A stretch of DNA of 64,000 nucleotides from Gemmiger sp. An194. Lineage in GTDB: Bacteria; Bacillota; Clostridia; Oscillospirales; Ruminococcaceae. The stretch is from positions 110,949 through 174,948 of the forward strand of contig NZ_NFKA01000005.1 of assembly GCF_002160145.1 (NCBI RefSeq), read 5' to 3'. Each line of letters starts with the position of its first letter. The first letter of the stretch is position 1. The notes beneath the pieces were generated by a model. The model was not told where the DNA came from. It ran no database searches and was given only the letters and a program-made list of their open reading frames with translations. Both the position numbers and the translations under genes were made by a program. Below are positions 51,881-59,967 of this stretch, piece after piece.

Positions 51881-52333
51881 ATGAAGAGAACCATTGCTTT
51901 TGTGTTGACCGTTCTATTGAGCATCCTTTTGACCGGGTGTACCAGAACCGAACACATTGCCCTTCCTTTCACTGCTTCCGATGTGGAACGCGTAGAAATA
52001 TTTCACTACGTTGTACCCGCCGACGCAGAGAAGAAAACCGTCACACGACCGGAGGACATTTCCGATCTGGTGGACACCTTCGATGGTCTTTCGGTAACAG
52101 ACAAAGAAACCGAGCCGGTTGCGGGCGGCTCGATCACCAGTTTTCGATTCCGGCTTTTTGACGGAACAGTTTATGAAATCGTGTACTCCTCCATCGCCGT
52201 CAAATCCGGCCGGATCAGCACAACCGGCTCCAAACATGACTTTTTTACCTCCGCAGACATCGAAGCCAGCTGGAGCAACTGCGATTATGAAGCTGTGCCC
52301 GCAGCAGAAAATGAACTGCCGTTTGTTTTCTGA
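51881..52333 (+). CDS. Small lipoprotein of unknown function
   Basis: A 150-residue exported lipoprotein: signal peptide with lipobox LLTGC, Cys at residue 20. The mature part is beta-rich (VERVEIFHYVVPADAEKKTV, FRFRLFDGTVYEIVYSSIAVKSGR), resembling small anchored lipoproteins common in Clostridia, but no named family was recognised. Start follows GAGGTG. It is monocistronic between a promoter and a shared terminator. Confidence 0.75.
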   Translation: MKRTIAFVLTVLLSILLTGCTRTEHIALPFTASDVERVEIFHYVVPADAEKKTVTRPEDISDLVDTFDGLSVTDKETEPVAGGSITSFRFRLFDGTVYEIVYSSIAVKSGRISTTGSKHDFFTSADIEASWSNCDYEAVPAAENELPFVF

Positions 52334-52351
52334 CCGGGCCGCACTTGCTGT

Positions 52352-52397
52352 AGAAAAACCGCCGCAAAGAGCAGAAATTCTTCGCAGCGGTTTTTTG
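52352..52397. terminator. Bidirectional terminator
   Basis: AAAAACCGCCGC...GCAGCGGTTTTTT with T-runs on both strands, between convergent genes. Confidence 0.8.
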
Positions 52398-52419
52398 AAC
52401 TGTTGTTCTTCCGTGTTCG

Positions 52420-52698
52420 TTATTCCATATCCTGAGCTTTCATCTTTGCAAGTTCTTTTTTTCTGGCAGCTTCATGCCCTTCGGCCCACATGAAGAAGAA
52501 AATCAGCGTGGGAGACACAATGATTTTCCAGTCCTGTGGCCAATTGACCATACCATGGGAGAACGCAGCTGCCAAAAGGACGAGCCACGCCAGCGGGATG
52601 ATGCCGCCCACATACCAATACCTTGTCGGGCGGCGGCTGGCCCAATAGTGGAACACAAGCACTGCAAGGGCAACCACAAGTGTTATCGCAAGTCTCAT
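52420..52698 (-). CDS. Small membrane protein, third gene of DUF2089 operon
   Basis: A 92-residue protein with three hydrophobic segments (LAITLVVALAVLVFHYWA, GGIIPLAWLVLLAAAF, IIVSPTLIFFFMWAEG) and a charged tail. The GGIIPLAWL segment resembles GGIIPCLIL in the preceding gene, so the two are likely diverged paralogues. Not assigned to a family. Start follows GGAG, 19 bases after the previous stop. Confidence 0.75.
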   Translation of the reverse strand: MRLAITLVVALAVLVFHYWASRRPTRYWYVGGIIPLAWLVLLAAAFSHGMVNWPQDWKIIVSPTLIFFFMWAEGHEAARKKELAKMKAQDME

Positions 52699-52717
52699 AG
52701 CTGTTCTTCTCCTTCCT

Positions 52718-53020
52718 TTATAGATCCTTCACTCGCATTTGTTCCATTTCCTTCTGCTGCAGCTTTTGGTATTTGTCCCGTCCGGTTCCCCAGTCGCCAA
52801 AAAACAAGGTGTTCAGAACAATGAACTGAAACAGATACCGCATTTCCAGCGGAACCGCGCCGCTGGAAAAAACCCAGATGGTCCCCGCAAGAATCAGACA
52901 CGGAATAATGCCGCCCCACAGGGGATTTTTCAGCTTTGTACACAAAAGATACTCGGCCACCATCAACACCAGAGCAATGGCAAAACCGGCAGCAAGCTCC
53001 AAAACCGACACATCCATCAT
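52718..53020 (-). CDS. Small membrane protein, second gene of DUF2089 operon
   Basis: A 100-residue protein with three hydrophobic segments (ELAAGFAIALVLMVAEYLL, GGIIPCLILAGTIWVF, YLFQFIVLNTLFFGD) and a basic Gln-rich tail. Start is one of two tandem ATGs after GGAAGAG; 53020 is chosen. It is probably the membrane partner regulated by the DUF2089 protein. Confidence 0.72.
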   Translation of the reverse strand: MMDVSVLELAAGFAIALVLMVAEYLLCTKLKNPLWGGIIPCLILAGTIWVFSSGAVPLEMRYLFQFIVLNTLFFGDWGTGRDKYQKLQQKEMEQMRVKDL

Positions 53021-53148
53021 TTGAATCTCTTCCTTTCCTCGCATATCTTTTGCCCGATTGCGTTTCTCTTCGGCAGGTTTGCACTTCACCTTTCAAAAAG
53101 CGCAAAGAAGCTGGTTGCACGAACTCCAAAATTTCAATGCGGTGCGTA

Positions 53149-53445
53149 TCATTCCCCCTTTTCCTGCTTGTATTTATCGATGATAAGCTTTGCCGCTTCC
53201 AGATCGATCCGGGAATCCACCGCCAGGCCCTTGATGAATGTGGCAAATGGCTCCTCCTCTTTTTTGTCCCCCAGTTCGATTTTCTGGATCAATTTATCCA
53301 GGCGCAGCCGGACTGTGGGATAGGACACCTCATACAGCTGGGCGATCTCCTTCAGCGACCCGGATTTTAAAACAAAGTTTTTCATGAAAGCGGCGTCTTC
53401 CGGCTCCAGCGCAAGAATCCACTGCGGAATCTCGTCAATCTTCAT
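53149..53445 (-). CDS. DUF2089 family helix-turn-helix protein
   Basis: A 98-residue small regulator: IPQWILALEPEDAAFMKNFVLKSGSLKEIAQLYEVSYPTVRLRLDKLIQKIE is the DUF2089 sigma-like helix-turn-helix. In Firmicutes such genes lie ahead of small membrane proteins. Start follows AAAGGAG. First gene of a three-gene unit with both small membrane proteins; likely autoregulated. Confidence 0.85.
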   Translation of the reverse strand: MKIDEIPQWILALEPEDAAFMKNFVLKSGSLKEIAQLYEVSYPTVRLRLDKLIQKIELGDKKEEEPFATFIKGLAVDSRIDLEAAKLIIDKYKQEKGE

Positions 53446-53481
53446 TTCAGTTCTCCTTTCGCTTTAGCTTTAACTATATTC

Positions 53482-53509
53482 AATATATCATAAATAAAAT
53501 TAAAGTCAA
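53482..53509 (-). promoter_or_regulatory. Promoter of the DUF2089 operon
   Basis: On the minus strand, TTGACT (53504-53509) and TATATT (53482-53487) with 16 bases between, in an A/T-rich stretch. Confidence 0.6.
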
Positions 53510-53535
53510 TAGTAAAATTTCACTTTGAATCACAA

Positions 53536-53571
53536 AAAAGCAGGGAAGCAAACCGCTTCCCTGCCTTTTTT
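53536..53571. terminator. Terminator of the DUF6442-like gene
   Basis: GCAGGGAAGC...GCTTCCCTGC with T6 on both sides. Confidence 0.85.
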
Positions 53572-53597
53572 CTGCTTTCAAAGCATTTGCAGTTTTC

Positions 53598-53894
53598 TTA
53601 CCCGGTCACCGCAAACCAGACCAGCAATGCGGCTCCGATGAGTCCTGTGCCGGTGCCAACCCAGGCATAGGGCTTTTCGCCGTACTGATCGTACTTATAA
53701 AGCAGCTGGACTGCCGCGCCAAAAAACAGCAGCGACAGGCTGCCCTTCCATGCCGGATTCCCCTTCACAAGGCACAGCACGGTAAGCACCTGAGTGGCCG
53801 CGATCACAAAATTCAGTGCCGAACTTCTGGAGCGGGTATCGATCTGCTTATCCCGCTCTTTCTTTGCCGGTGTGTCTGCCTTTCTCTGCTTCAT
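53598..53894 (-). CDS. Small membrane protein (DUF6442-like)
   Basis: A 98-residue protein: about 28 charged residues (ADTPAKKERDKQIDTRSRSS), then three hydrophobic segments (ALNFVIAATQVLTVLCLVKG, LSLLFFGAAVQLLYKY, GTGTGLIGAALLVWFAV). The pattern matches the DUF6442 family; function unknown. It commonly occurs near regulators of the XRE type. Start follows AGGAAGG. Confidence 0.72.
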   Translation of the reverse strand: MKQRKADTPAKKERDKQIDTRSRSSALNFVIAATQVLTVLCLVKGNPAWKGSLSLLFFGAAVQLLYKYDQYGEKPYAWVGTGTGLIGAALLVWFAVTG

Positions 53895-53935
53895 GCCAGA
53901 TTCCCTTCCTGTCCGCTCAAAGCCACGCGAAAACC

Positions 53936-53964
53936 ATTGTATCCTTTATCGTTCGGTATGCCAA
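53936..53964 (-). promoter_or_regulatory. Promoter of the DUF6442-like gene
   Basis: On the minus strand, TTGGCA (53959-53964) and TACAAT (53936-53941) with 17 bases between. Confidence 0.6.
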
Positions 53965-54152
53965 CATCTTATTCCTATCCTGCTCTGCTGTCAAGAAAGC
54001 ACCCGGGGCTGCTGCACCGGCCCCCATAAGAAAATTGCAAGAAATTTTGCAGAAAATCGCAGGATTTCCGAAAGGGAAAGCAAACAACCGGCGCGCCTGA
54101 TTCTGCTATGCTTTTTTCATCCGAACAAGTCTTTCTTTTGGGAGGTTTTGGA

Positions 54153-55190
54153 ATGAAACGAATTGTAGTTTTCTTTGGCGGCTGTTCCAGCGAACACAGT
54201 GTATCCCTTCAGTCTGCCCATGCCGTTCTGACTCATATGAACCGGTCCCGTTATTCTCCTGTTCCGGTGGGCATCACCCGGGAGGGGCGGTGGCTGCATT
54301 ATACCGGCGATCTGGATGCCATTCCCGACGGCCGTTGGCAGGATGGCCCCTGTATTCCCTGCACGTTGTGCCTGGACCGGGAAAGCAGAACCCTTCTTCT
54401 GCTGGATGGCAGCGGGGATACGCTTTGTTTTGACGCTGCCTTCCCGGTGCTCCATGGCAAAAACGGCGAGGACGGCACCCTTCAGGGACTGCTGGAGCTG
54501 GCCGGAGTGCCTGTGATTGGCTGCGGGGCACTTTCCTCCGCACTTTGTATGGACAAGGACCGTTCCCACAAGCTTGCGGCGTTGGCAGGGGTAAAAGTTC
54601 CCCGCAGCGCAATGTTCTCCCGCGGCGTAAAAGCAGACGAGCTGCAGCGGGCCGCGCAATCACTGGGCTATCCCCTTTTTGTGAAGCCGGTTCGCGCCGG
54701 GTCATCCTTCGGCGTCAACATGGTTCGTGCGCCGGAGGAGCTGGCCGAAGCGGCAGCGTGCGCGTTTGCCAACGACCGGGAGCTTCTGCTGGAAGAGGCC
54801 ATTCCCGGTTTTGAAGTGGGCTGCGCCGTGCTGGGCACCGAATCGCTCACCGTTGGCGCGGTGGATGAGATCGAGCTCTCGCAGGGCTTTTTTGATTTTG
54901 AAGAGAAATACACCCTGAAAACCTCTGCCATTCACTGTCCTGCCCGGATTTCCGCCGAAAAAGCCGCAGAAATCCAACAGGCGGCCCAAACCATCTACCG
55001 GGCTTTGGACTGCAAGGGCTTTGCCCGTGTGGATCTGTTCCTCACACCGGAGGGAGAAATCATCTTCAACGAGGTAAACACCATCCCCGGCTTTACCGCC
55101 CACAGCCGGTACCCCAACATGATGCGCGCCGCCGGGCTGGATTTCACCGCGCTGATCAGCCGCATCATTGAAACCGAGGTGACCGCATGA
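54153..55190 (+). CDS. vanG: VanG-like D-alanine--D-serine/D-alanine ligase
   Basis: A 345-residue ATP-grasp ligase of the VanG branch. It has GGCSSEHSVSLQSAHAVL, FPVLHGKNGEDGTLQGLLELAGVPVIGCGALSSALCMDKDRSHKLAALAGV, FVKPVRAGSSFGVN, FEVGCAVLG, FFDFEEKYTLKTS and FNEVNTIPGFTAHSRYPNM, which match VanG proteins closely throughout. VanG ligases make D-Ala-D-Ser for peptidoglycan stems with low vancomycin affinity. Start follows GGGAGG. It is followed by vanXY with ATGA overlap. Regulators vanR/vanS/vanU are absent from the window, so this may be an intrinsic cluster. Confidence 0.9.
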   Translation: MKRIVVFFGGCSSEHSVSLQSAHAVLTHMNRSRYSPVPVGITREGRWLHYTGDLDAIPDGRWQDGPCIPCTLCLDRESRTLLLLDGSGDTLCFDAAFPVLHGKNGEDGTLQGLLELAGVPVIGCGALSSALCMDKDRSHKLAALAGVKVPRSAMFSRGVKADELQRAAQSLGYPLFVKPVRAGSSFGVNMVRAPEELAEAAACAFANDRELLLEEAIPGFEVGCAVLGTESLTVGAVDEIELSQGFFDFEEKYTLKTSAIHCPARISAEKAAEIQQAAQTIYRALDCKGFARVDLFLTPEGEIIFNEVNTIPGFTAHSRYPNMMRAAGLDFTALISRIIETEVTA

Positions 55191-55912
55191 GCCGCCATCC
55201 CCAAACCGGTCCGCTGCTGCTGGTGAACGCCAGCCACCCCCTTCCCATCTCCGAAACACCGGACCTGGTTTGTGCGGACCCCCGTTGGCCAGAGGTACAG
55301 CTGGAGCGGCAGGCCGCCGGGCAGCTTCGTGCCTGCATCCGGGCAGTAAAGGGAGAAAACGCCATTGTTCCCGTCTCCGGCTGGCGCAGTCTGGACCAGC
55401 AGCAGGCCATTTGGGACGACACCATGCGCAAGGAGAGCGAGGCCTTCACCCGCCAGTACGTGGCCCGTCCCGAATGCAGCGAGCACCAGACCGGCCTGGC
55501 CATTGATTTGGGGCTTGCCGCGGAAACGATCGATTTCATACGGCCAAACTTTCCCCATTCCGGCGTGTGCGGCGCATTCCGGAAGCTGGCCGCCTGCTAT
55601 GGCTTCGTTCTGCGATATCCAGCCAGGAAGAAATCCATCACCGGCATCGCTCACGAGCCCTGGCATTTTCGGTATGTGGGCACTCCTCATGCCCGATTTA
55701 TGACGGATCAGTGTCTGGTTTTGGAGGAGTATGTGGAGCTGCTGCGGCAAAAACATTCCAAACAGCCGCTTTTTGTTCCGGCAGGGGCTCGCACCTATCG
55801 AATCCGCTCCTGCAGCGAGCTTGTCCAGGAGGACTGGGACGCCGCATCGGAGGGCCGCTGCCAGATCTCGCCGGACAACTGCGGCGGGTATATCGTCACG
55901 GACTGGAGGTGA
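55187..55912 (+). CDS. vanXY: VanXY-type D,D-dipeptidase/D,D-carboxypeptidase
   Basis: A 241-residue zinc peptidase of the VanY/VanXY family: NAIVPVSGWRSLDQQQAIW, FTRQYVARPECSEHQTGLAIDLGL (SxHxxGxAxD metal motif), IDFIRPNFPHSGVCGAFRKLAACYGFVLRY and ITGIAHEPWHFRYVG (catalytic Glu, third metal His in EPWHFRY). VanXY removes normal D-Ala-D-Ala dipeptide and terminal D-Ala. It has no membrane anchor, as in VanXY. Start overlaps the ligase stop. Confidence 0.9.
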   Translation: MSRHPQTGPLLLVNASHPLPISETPDLVCADPRWPEVQLERQAAGQLRACIRAVKGENAIVPVSGWRSLDQQQAIWDDTMRKESEAFTRQYVARPECSEHQTGLAIDLGLAAETIDFIRPNFPHSGVCGAFRKLAACYGFVLRYPARKKSITGIAHEPWHFRYVGTPHARFMTDQCLVLEEYVELLRQKHSKQPLFVPAGARTYRIRSCSELVQEDWDAASEGRCQISPDNCGGYIVTDWR

Positions 55913-55918
55913 GGCGTC

Positions 55919-56443
55919 ATGTGGTTTCGGGAATTTTTCACCGCCTGCTCCAAAGGGGACCAGATGGCCGGTTTCTGGCTGCTGTACCGCCTGCAAAACC
56001 ATGCCGGGCACAAGCTGACCCGGGATTTCTGGACCTTTTTGCTCAACCGCTCCGCCCGTCGCCATGGCGGCTATGTGGGCCCCGGCGCAGCAATCGCAGG
56101 CGAGCCGGTACTGCCCCATGGCCTCCATGGCGTTTACATCTCCCGGTTTGCCGTGATCGGTACGGGGTGCCGCATCTACCAGAACGTAACCATCGGGGAG
56201 GTGAACGGCCGGGCCCCCGTCATCGGGGACGGCTGCCTGATCGGCGCAGGGGCTGTGCTGGTTGGGAACATTCGTATTGGAAATCACGTAAAAATCGGAG
56301 TGGGAGCGGTGATCCGGCAGGATCTTCCCGATGGCTGTACCGCAGTGACACAGCCGCCCCGCATTCTGGAACGAGGAACTACAGATGACGAGAACGACAA
56401 GCCGGGCCTGGCGGGAAACAAATCTGAGTGCTCTGGCCCATAA
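55919..56443 (+). CDS. Serine acetyltransferase-like hexapeptide acyltransferase
   Basis: A 174-residue left-handed beta-helix acyltransferase. The last 100 residues show hexapeptide repeats and LHGVYISRFAVIGTGCRIYQNVTIGEVNGRAPVIGDGCLIGAGAVLVGNIRIGNHVKIGVGAVIRQDLP, similar to CysE-type serine acetyltransferases; the N-terminal helical part is short. The usual catalytic His of the G-x-H motif is in LPHGLHG. The end (about 20 residues) overlaps the racemase start and may be an extension. In a vanG-like operon it could link to serine supply, but this is inference. Start follows GGAGGTG. Confidence 0.78.
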   Translation: MWFREFFTACSKGDQMAGFWLLYRLQNHAGHKLTRDFWTFLLNRSARRHGGYVGPGAAIAGEPVLPHGLHGVYISRFAVIGTGCRIYQNVTIGEVNGRAPVIGDGCLIGAGAVLVGNIRIGNHVKIGVGAVIRQDLPDGCTAVTQPPRILERGTTDDENDKPGLAGNKSECSGP

Positions 56444-57507
56444 CGCCCACACAATTCAATCCGCTCTGGCACCCGGCTGCCGTCTGATGGCGGTGGTAAA
56501 AGCCGATGCCTACGGGCACGGCGCTCTTCTGGTGGCCCGGCGGCTGGAGGCGATGGGCATAAAGGACTTTGCAGTGGCCTGTCTGTAGGAAGGGATCACC
56601 CTGCGGCGCTCCGGCATTCAGGGAACGATTCTGATTTTGGGTTATACCCCGCCGGAACTGGCCTCCCAGCTGCACCGGTGGAAGCTCACCCAGACGGTGG
56701 CAGATGCAGCCCACGGGCAGGCGCTGGCCGCCTGCCGGCTGCCGCTCTCCGTCCATCTGGCACTGGATACCGGCATGCACCGTCTGGGCATTCCAGCGGA
56801 GGACCACAATGCCCTGTGCCGCCTTTACGAGCTGCCCGGCCTGCACGTGGAAGGGGTGTTTTCCCACCTGTGTGTCGGACAGTCTTTCCCCGGAGAATAC
56901 CACCTTCACCCGTCTTCAACTGGACCGATTCTACGAAGCGATTCAATGGCTCAAGGAGCACCACCTTGCACCCGGCAAAACCCACATCCAGGCCAGCTAC
57001 GGCATCTGGAATCTACCGCCTCAGCCCTGTTCCCTGGCCCGGGCAGGAATCGCTCTCTACGGGGTTTGCAGTGACGATTCCCCCACAGCGCGAACGCTGG
57101 ACCTAAAGCCTGTGCTTTCGCTGCGCGCCCGGGTCACCTGTGTGCGCACTCTGGCTCCCGGCGAGGGCGCCGGATACGGACTGGCATTCCGGGCAGACCA
57201 ACCACGCCAACTTGCGGTGGTGGCAATCGGCTACGCGGATGGCCTGCCCCGCAGCCTGCCGCAGCAGGGCGGAGAGGTATTGCTGCATGGAATGCGCTGC
57301 CCCATGGTGGGGCGTATGTGCATGGACCAGCTGCTGGTGGATGTGACCGGCCTGCCCGGTGTAACGCCCGGCGATGCCGCAACGCCGATTGGCACAGACG
57401 GACAGCAGCAAATCTGTGCGGAAGATATAGCCAGGCAGTGCGGCACGATCACCAACGAGATTCTTTCCCGGCTGGGCGCCCGCTTGCCCATCATTACAAC
57501 AGAGTAA
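56385..57507 (+). pseudogene. Broken alanine/serine racemase (VanT-type catalytic domain)
   Basis: The sequence encodes an alanine racemase fold: SALAHNAHTIQ, AVVKADAYGHG with the PLP lysine, SHLC..SDS, PCSLARAGIALYG, GAGYGLAFRADQPRQLAVVAIGYADG, GRMCMDQLLVDV. It lacks the membrane part of VanT. Two lesions exist: an in-frame TAG at 56586-56588 where Glu fits (AVACL-stop-EGI), and a 2-base loss at about 56873, in a TG repeat, between SHLCV and SDSLSPEN. If functional it would supply D-Ser or D-Ala for the upstream ligase. Start ATG 56385 behind GAGGA. Confidence 0.85.
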
Positions 57508-57525
57508 ACACGCCCTTCCGCAAAA

Positions 57526-57558
57526 AAGCCAAGCTCCAGCTGGAGCTTGGCTTTTTGC
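57526..57558 (+). terminator. Terminator of the vanG-like cluster
   Basis: AAGCCAAGCTCCAGCTGGAGCTTGGCTT, a 12-base perfect stem, flanked by A6 and T5. Confidence 0.9.
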
Positions 57559-57582
57559 TGTTTGGTGTTGGATTTCGGTTTA

Positions 57583-57814
57583 TCAGGAGTTCTGGCCCAG
57601 AACGATGGCCTGCACCGCTTCCACCAGATCCATGGCTTCGGAGCGGCTTACCAGCGATACGGTCTCGCCATCCACCTCCACCAGGCACAGCTCACCGTCG
57701 TAACGGGTGATGCGTAACTTTTGCGGTGCTGCTGACTGGAAATCCTGTCAATGCTCTGGGAAATGGCATACAGGGCGGCAATGGTGTGTCTATCGTCATA
57801 AATTCAAAATTCAT
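57583..57814 (-). pseudogene. Small gene with two frameshifts
   Basis: Starting at ATG 57814 (AAAGGAGG upstream) the frame MNFEF continues, after one missing T (57800-57802), as YDDRHTIAALYAISQSIDRI, and after one missing A (57719-57722) as LRITRYDGELCLVEVDGETVSL to a stop at 57583. The intact product would be about 77 residues. It is not recognised; ATGA overlap with the upstream Cys-rich gene shows they were coupled. Both changes fall in short homopolymers. Confidence 0.6.
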
Positions 57815-57999
57815 TCGGTGTGTTCCTCCTTTTTCTTGGCTCGTTTGGATAAATAACGGGGGCAGTCAACCACAACCGCCCGGAAGCTCTGCTTGCACCC
57901 ATGCTGGCATTTCCGGCATAATTCGTTGTAAGTGACACGCCCCCGGTCATTGAGGTAAAAGGAAAGCTCATGTTTCCTCTTTTTGCTCATTCTCGGCAT
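57811..57999 (-). CDS. Small Cys-rich protein of mobile-element type
   Basis: A 62-residue basic protein: KKRKHELSFYLNDRGRVTYNELCRKCQHGCKQSFRAVVVDCPRYLSKRAKKK. The CxxCxxxC...C cluster suggests a small metal-binding domain. Such proteins accompany conjugative elements in Clostridia; function unknown. Start follows GGAGG at 9 bases. Confidence 0.7.
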   Translation of the reverse strand: MPRMSKKRKHELSFYLNDRGRVTYNELCRKCQHGCKQSFRAVVVDCPRYLSKRAKKKEEHTE

Positions 58000-58408
58000 A
58001 TTGTGTTTCCTCCCGTTTTCGTGTATGGTTTCGGGGCGATTTTCGGCAAAAATACAGCCATAGAGCCGCTTAAAATCTCCCGAAGTATCAGCCCGATAGG
58101 GCAGACTATCCCCCTATCAGATTGTCGTGTTTCGGTATCATTTCGGTGTCAGTTCGCCAGTTCTCCCTGGTGTCGTTCCTCCCCTGAATCTCACAGCGGC
58201 GTATCGCTCCCTTTGGTACGCTCGTTTTGGTCAGGATTCCTCCACATCCCTGCCAAAAGTCATGGCACTACATCGCCGGGGAAGCATATCCCACACAGGC
58301 TGGTCATTCGATTGGAATAATCCATCGATGAACTACCTGTATCATAGAACATTTTTGTACCCTGTGCCGTATGTCCACAAAGTAGGAATTAAGGGTAAAA
58401 ATCAGAAA
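58000..58408. other. Intergenic region between divergent element genes
   Basis: No gene supported. It contains a hairpin GATAGGG...CCCTATC (58095-58118), a tandem 11-base repeat TTTCGGTATCA/TTTCGGTGTCA (58130-58151), and moderately A/T-rich sequence. It may hold regulatory or transfer sites of the element. Confidence 0.4.
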
Positions 58409-58438
58409 TTTCCACGATTGCGGAAAGTGTGATATAAT
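58409..58438 (+). promoter_or_regulatory. Promoter and operator of the element regulator
   Basis: TTTCCA (58409-58414) and perfect TATAAT (58433-58438) with 18 bases between. An inverted repeat TTTCC...GGAAA (58409-58426) overlaps the -35 and could be an operator. Confidence 0.5.
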
Positions 58439-58484
58439 CCAGTTAAGCGGCAGCAATGAAACCGTTGGAAAGGAGCGTGTGCCC

Positions 58485-59330
58485 ATGAAAGGAGCGACAA
58501 GCATACAGGAACGCCTTTAGGAACTCCGCAAGGACAAAGGCTTAAATCTGGAAGAATTATCAGAGTTGACGGGTATTTCCAAATCAGCTCTTGGAAGTTA
58601 TGAAAAAGAGGATTATAAGGAAATCAATCATGGCAACCTTATCACGCTGGCAGACTTCTATGGAGTTTCCGTTGATTATCTGCTGTGACGGACAGAGAAC
58701 AAGGAGCAGATCAACACGCCATTGACGGAACTGCATTTGAATGATGAGATGGTCGCACTTCTGAAAAGCGGTCGGATTAACAACCGTCTGCTCTGTGAGC
58801 TTGCCACACATAAAGATTTTATCAAGTTTCTTGCAGATATTGAGATTTATGTAGACGGGATTGCCACCATGCAGATTCAAAACCTCAATGCACTTGTCGA
58901 TACTGTCCGGCATGAAATCATTGAACGGTATCGCCCCGGCGAAGATGACCCACATTTGAAGGTGCTGCAAGCTGCCCATATCAGCGATGATGAGTATTTC
59001 AGCCACATGGTTCTGGATGACCTCAACCGGATTATCCGGGATATTCGGGAAGCCCACAAAAAGGACAGTGAGAGTGCGCCCCAGACCACTGTTGCCGATG
59101 AACTGAAAGAAAATCTGGAAGCGGTCGAAAATTTCAAGGGCAGCCGGGATGAAAAGCTCGTTGTCCTTTACTGCAAGCAGCTCGGCATCAACTATAAAAA
59201 TCTGTCAGACGAAGAATTTCGCTGGCTGATTCGGATTCTCAAAAAATCAAAGAAAATGGGAACGCCTATCAGCCAGAGGAAAAAAGGTAAGGGAAAACCG
59301 CTGTTGCATGGTTTGTTGGCTCCCATGTAG
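58485..59330 (+). pseudogene. Element XRE regulator with two nonsense codons
   Basis: The frame encodes a helix-turn-helix repressor (ELRKDKGLNLEELSELTGISKSALGSYEKEDYK) of a kind carried by Tn1549-like elements, with a 200-residue helical C-terminus (LHLNDEMVALLKSGRINNRLLCELATHKDFIKFL). A TAG at codon 12 (58518) and a TGA at codon 68 (58686) interrupt one otherwise continuous frame. Reinitiation at ATG 58722 could yield the 202-residue C-terminal part without DNA binding. AAAGGAG precedes ATG 58485. Confidence 0.8.
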
Positions 59331-59386
59331 CAGCGGTTTGTGCTGTGGTTATTCAGTTGAAAATCAGAACGGCAAACTGGAATTGT

Positions 59387-59932
59387 CTAAAATAGTAAAG
59401 CCGTACCGCTTACGATTTTTTCTTTTACTGCTGAAACAGTATCTTTGATTGAGTGCGCAGTTGTATCTATAACATTTAATTCATAGATTCCTAAATTGGA
59501 AAATTGTTTCCACATTGTTTCAACTAATTCAACATTTGTTTCTCTATCTAACTTTGAGCGTTCGATAGCTCGCTTCATAGTTTCTTCTTTACTTGCCCTT
59601 AAAACGATATAGTGTACTTCATAATGCTCTTGAACAATGTTGAGCCACGGCTCTAAAAACCACGGTCCTACAATGCCATCCACAATTACATCATATCCAC
59701 CACGAACATATCGCTTCGCAGCTTCTAAAAATGCTTCAATGACAACCAAATTTTGCTCATTTGATTCTGGCAAATGTGGTGGTATTGCCCCTTTACTCAA
59801 ATAATGGTAAAAGTCATCTGTGTGCATATGCACAGACTTTTCTAAATCTGATTCTTTTGCAACAGCAGATGCCGTTGTAGTTTTCCCTGTTCCCGGCGAA
59901 CCTGTGATTACAATAATTCTACCTTGATTCAT
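59387..59932 (-). CDS. AAA-type small-molecule kinase
   Basis: A 181-residue P-loop kinase: IIVITGSPGTGKTTTASAVAKESD (Walker A), VHMHTDDFYHYLSKG (acceptor-site Asp), DVIVDGIVGPW (Walker B-like), VLRASKEETMKRAIERSK (lid Arg). Similar proteins (AAA_33/CPT-like) phosphorylate nucleosides or antibiotics such as chloramphenicol. Codon use is A/T-rich unlike the core genome. Start after GGAAGG. Exact substrate not readable. Confidence 0.78.
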   Translation of the reverse strand: MNQGRIIVITGSPGTGKTTTASAVAKESDLEKSVHMHTDDFYHYLSKGAIPPHLPESNEQNLVVIEAFLEAAKRYVRGGYDVIVDGIVGPWFLEPWLNIVQEHYEVHYIVLRASKEETMKRAIERSKLDRETNVELVETMWKQFSNLGIYELNVIDTTAHSIKDTVSAVKEKIVSGTALLF

Positions 59933-59967
59933 CTATGTTTTACCTTCCCAACTTCTAATTTTTTACA

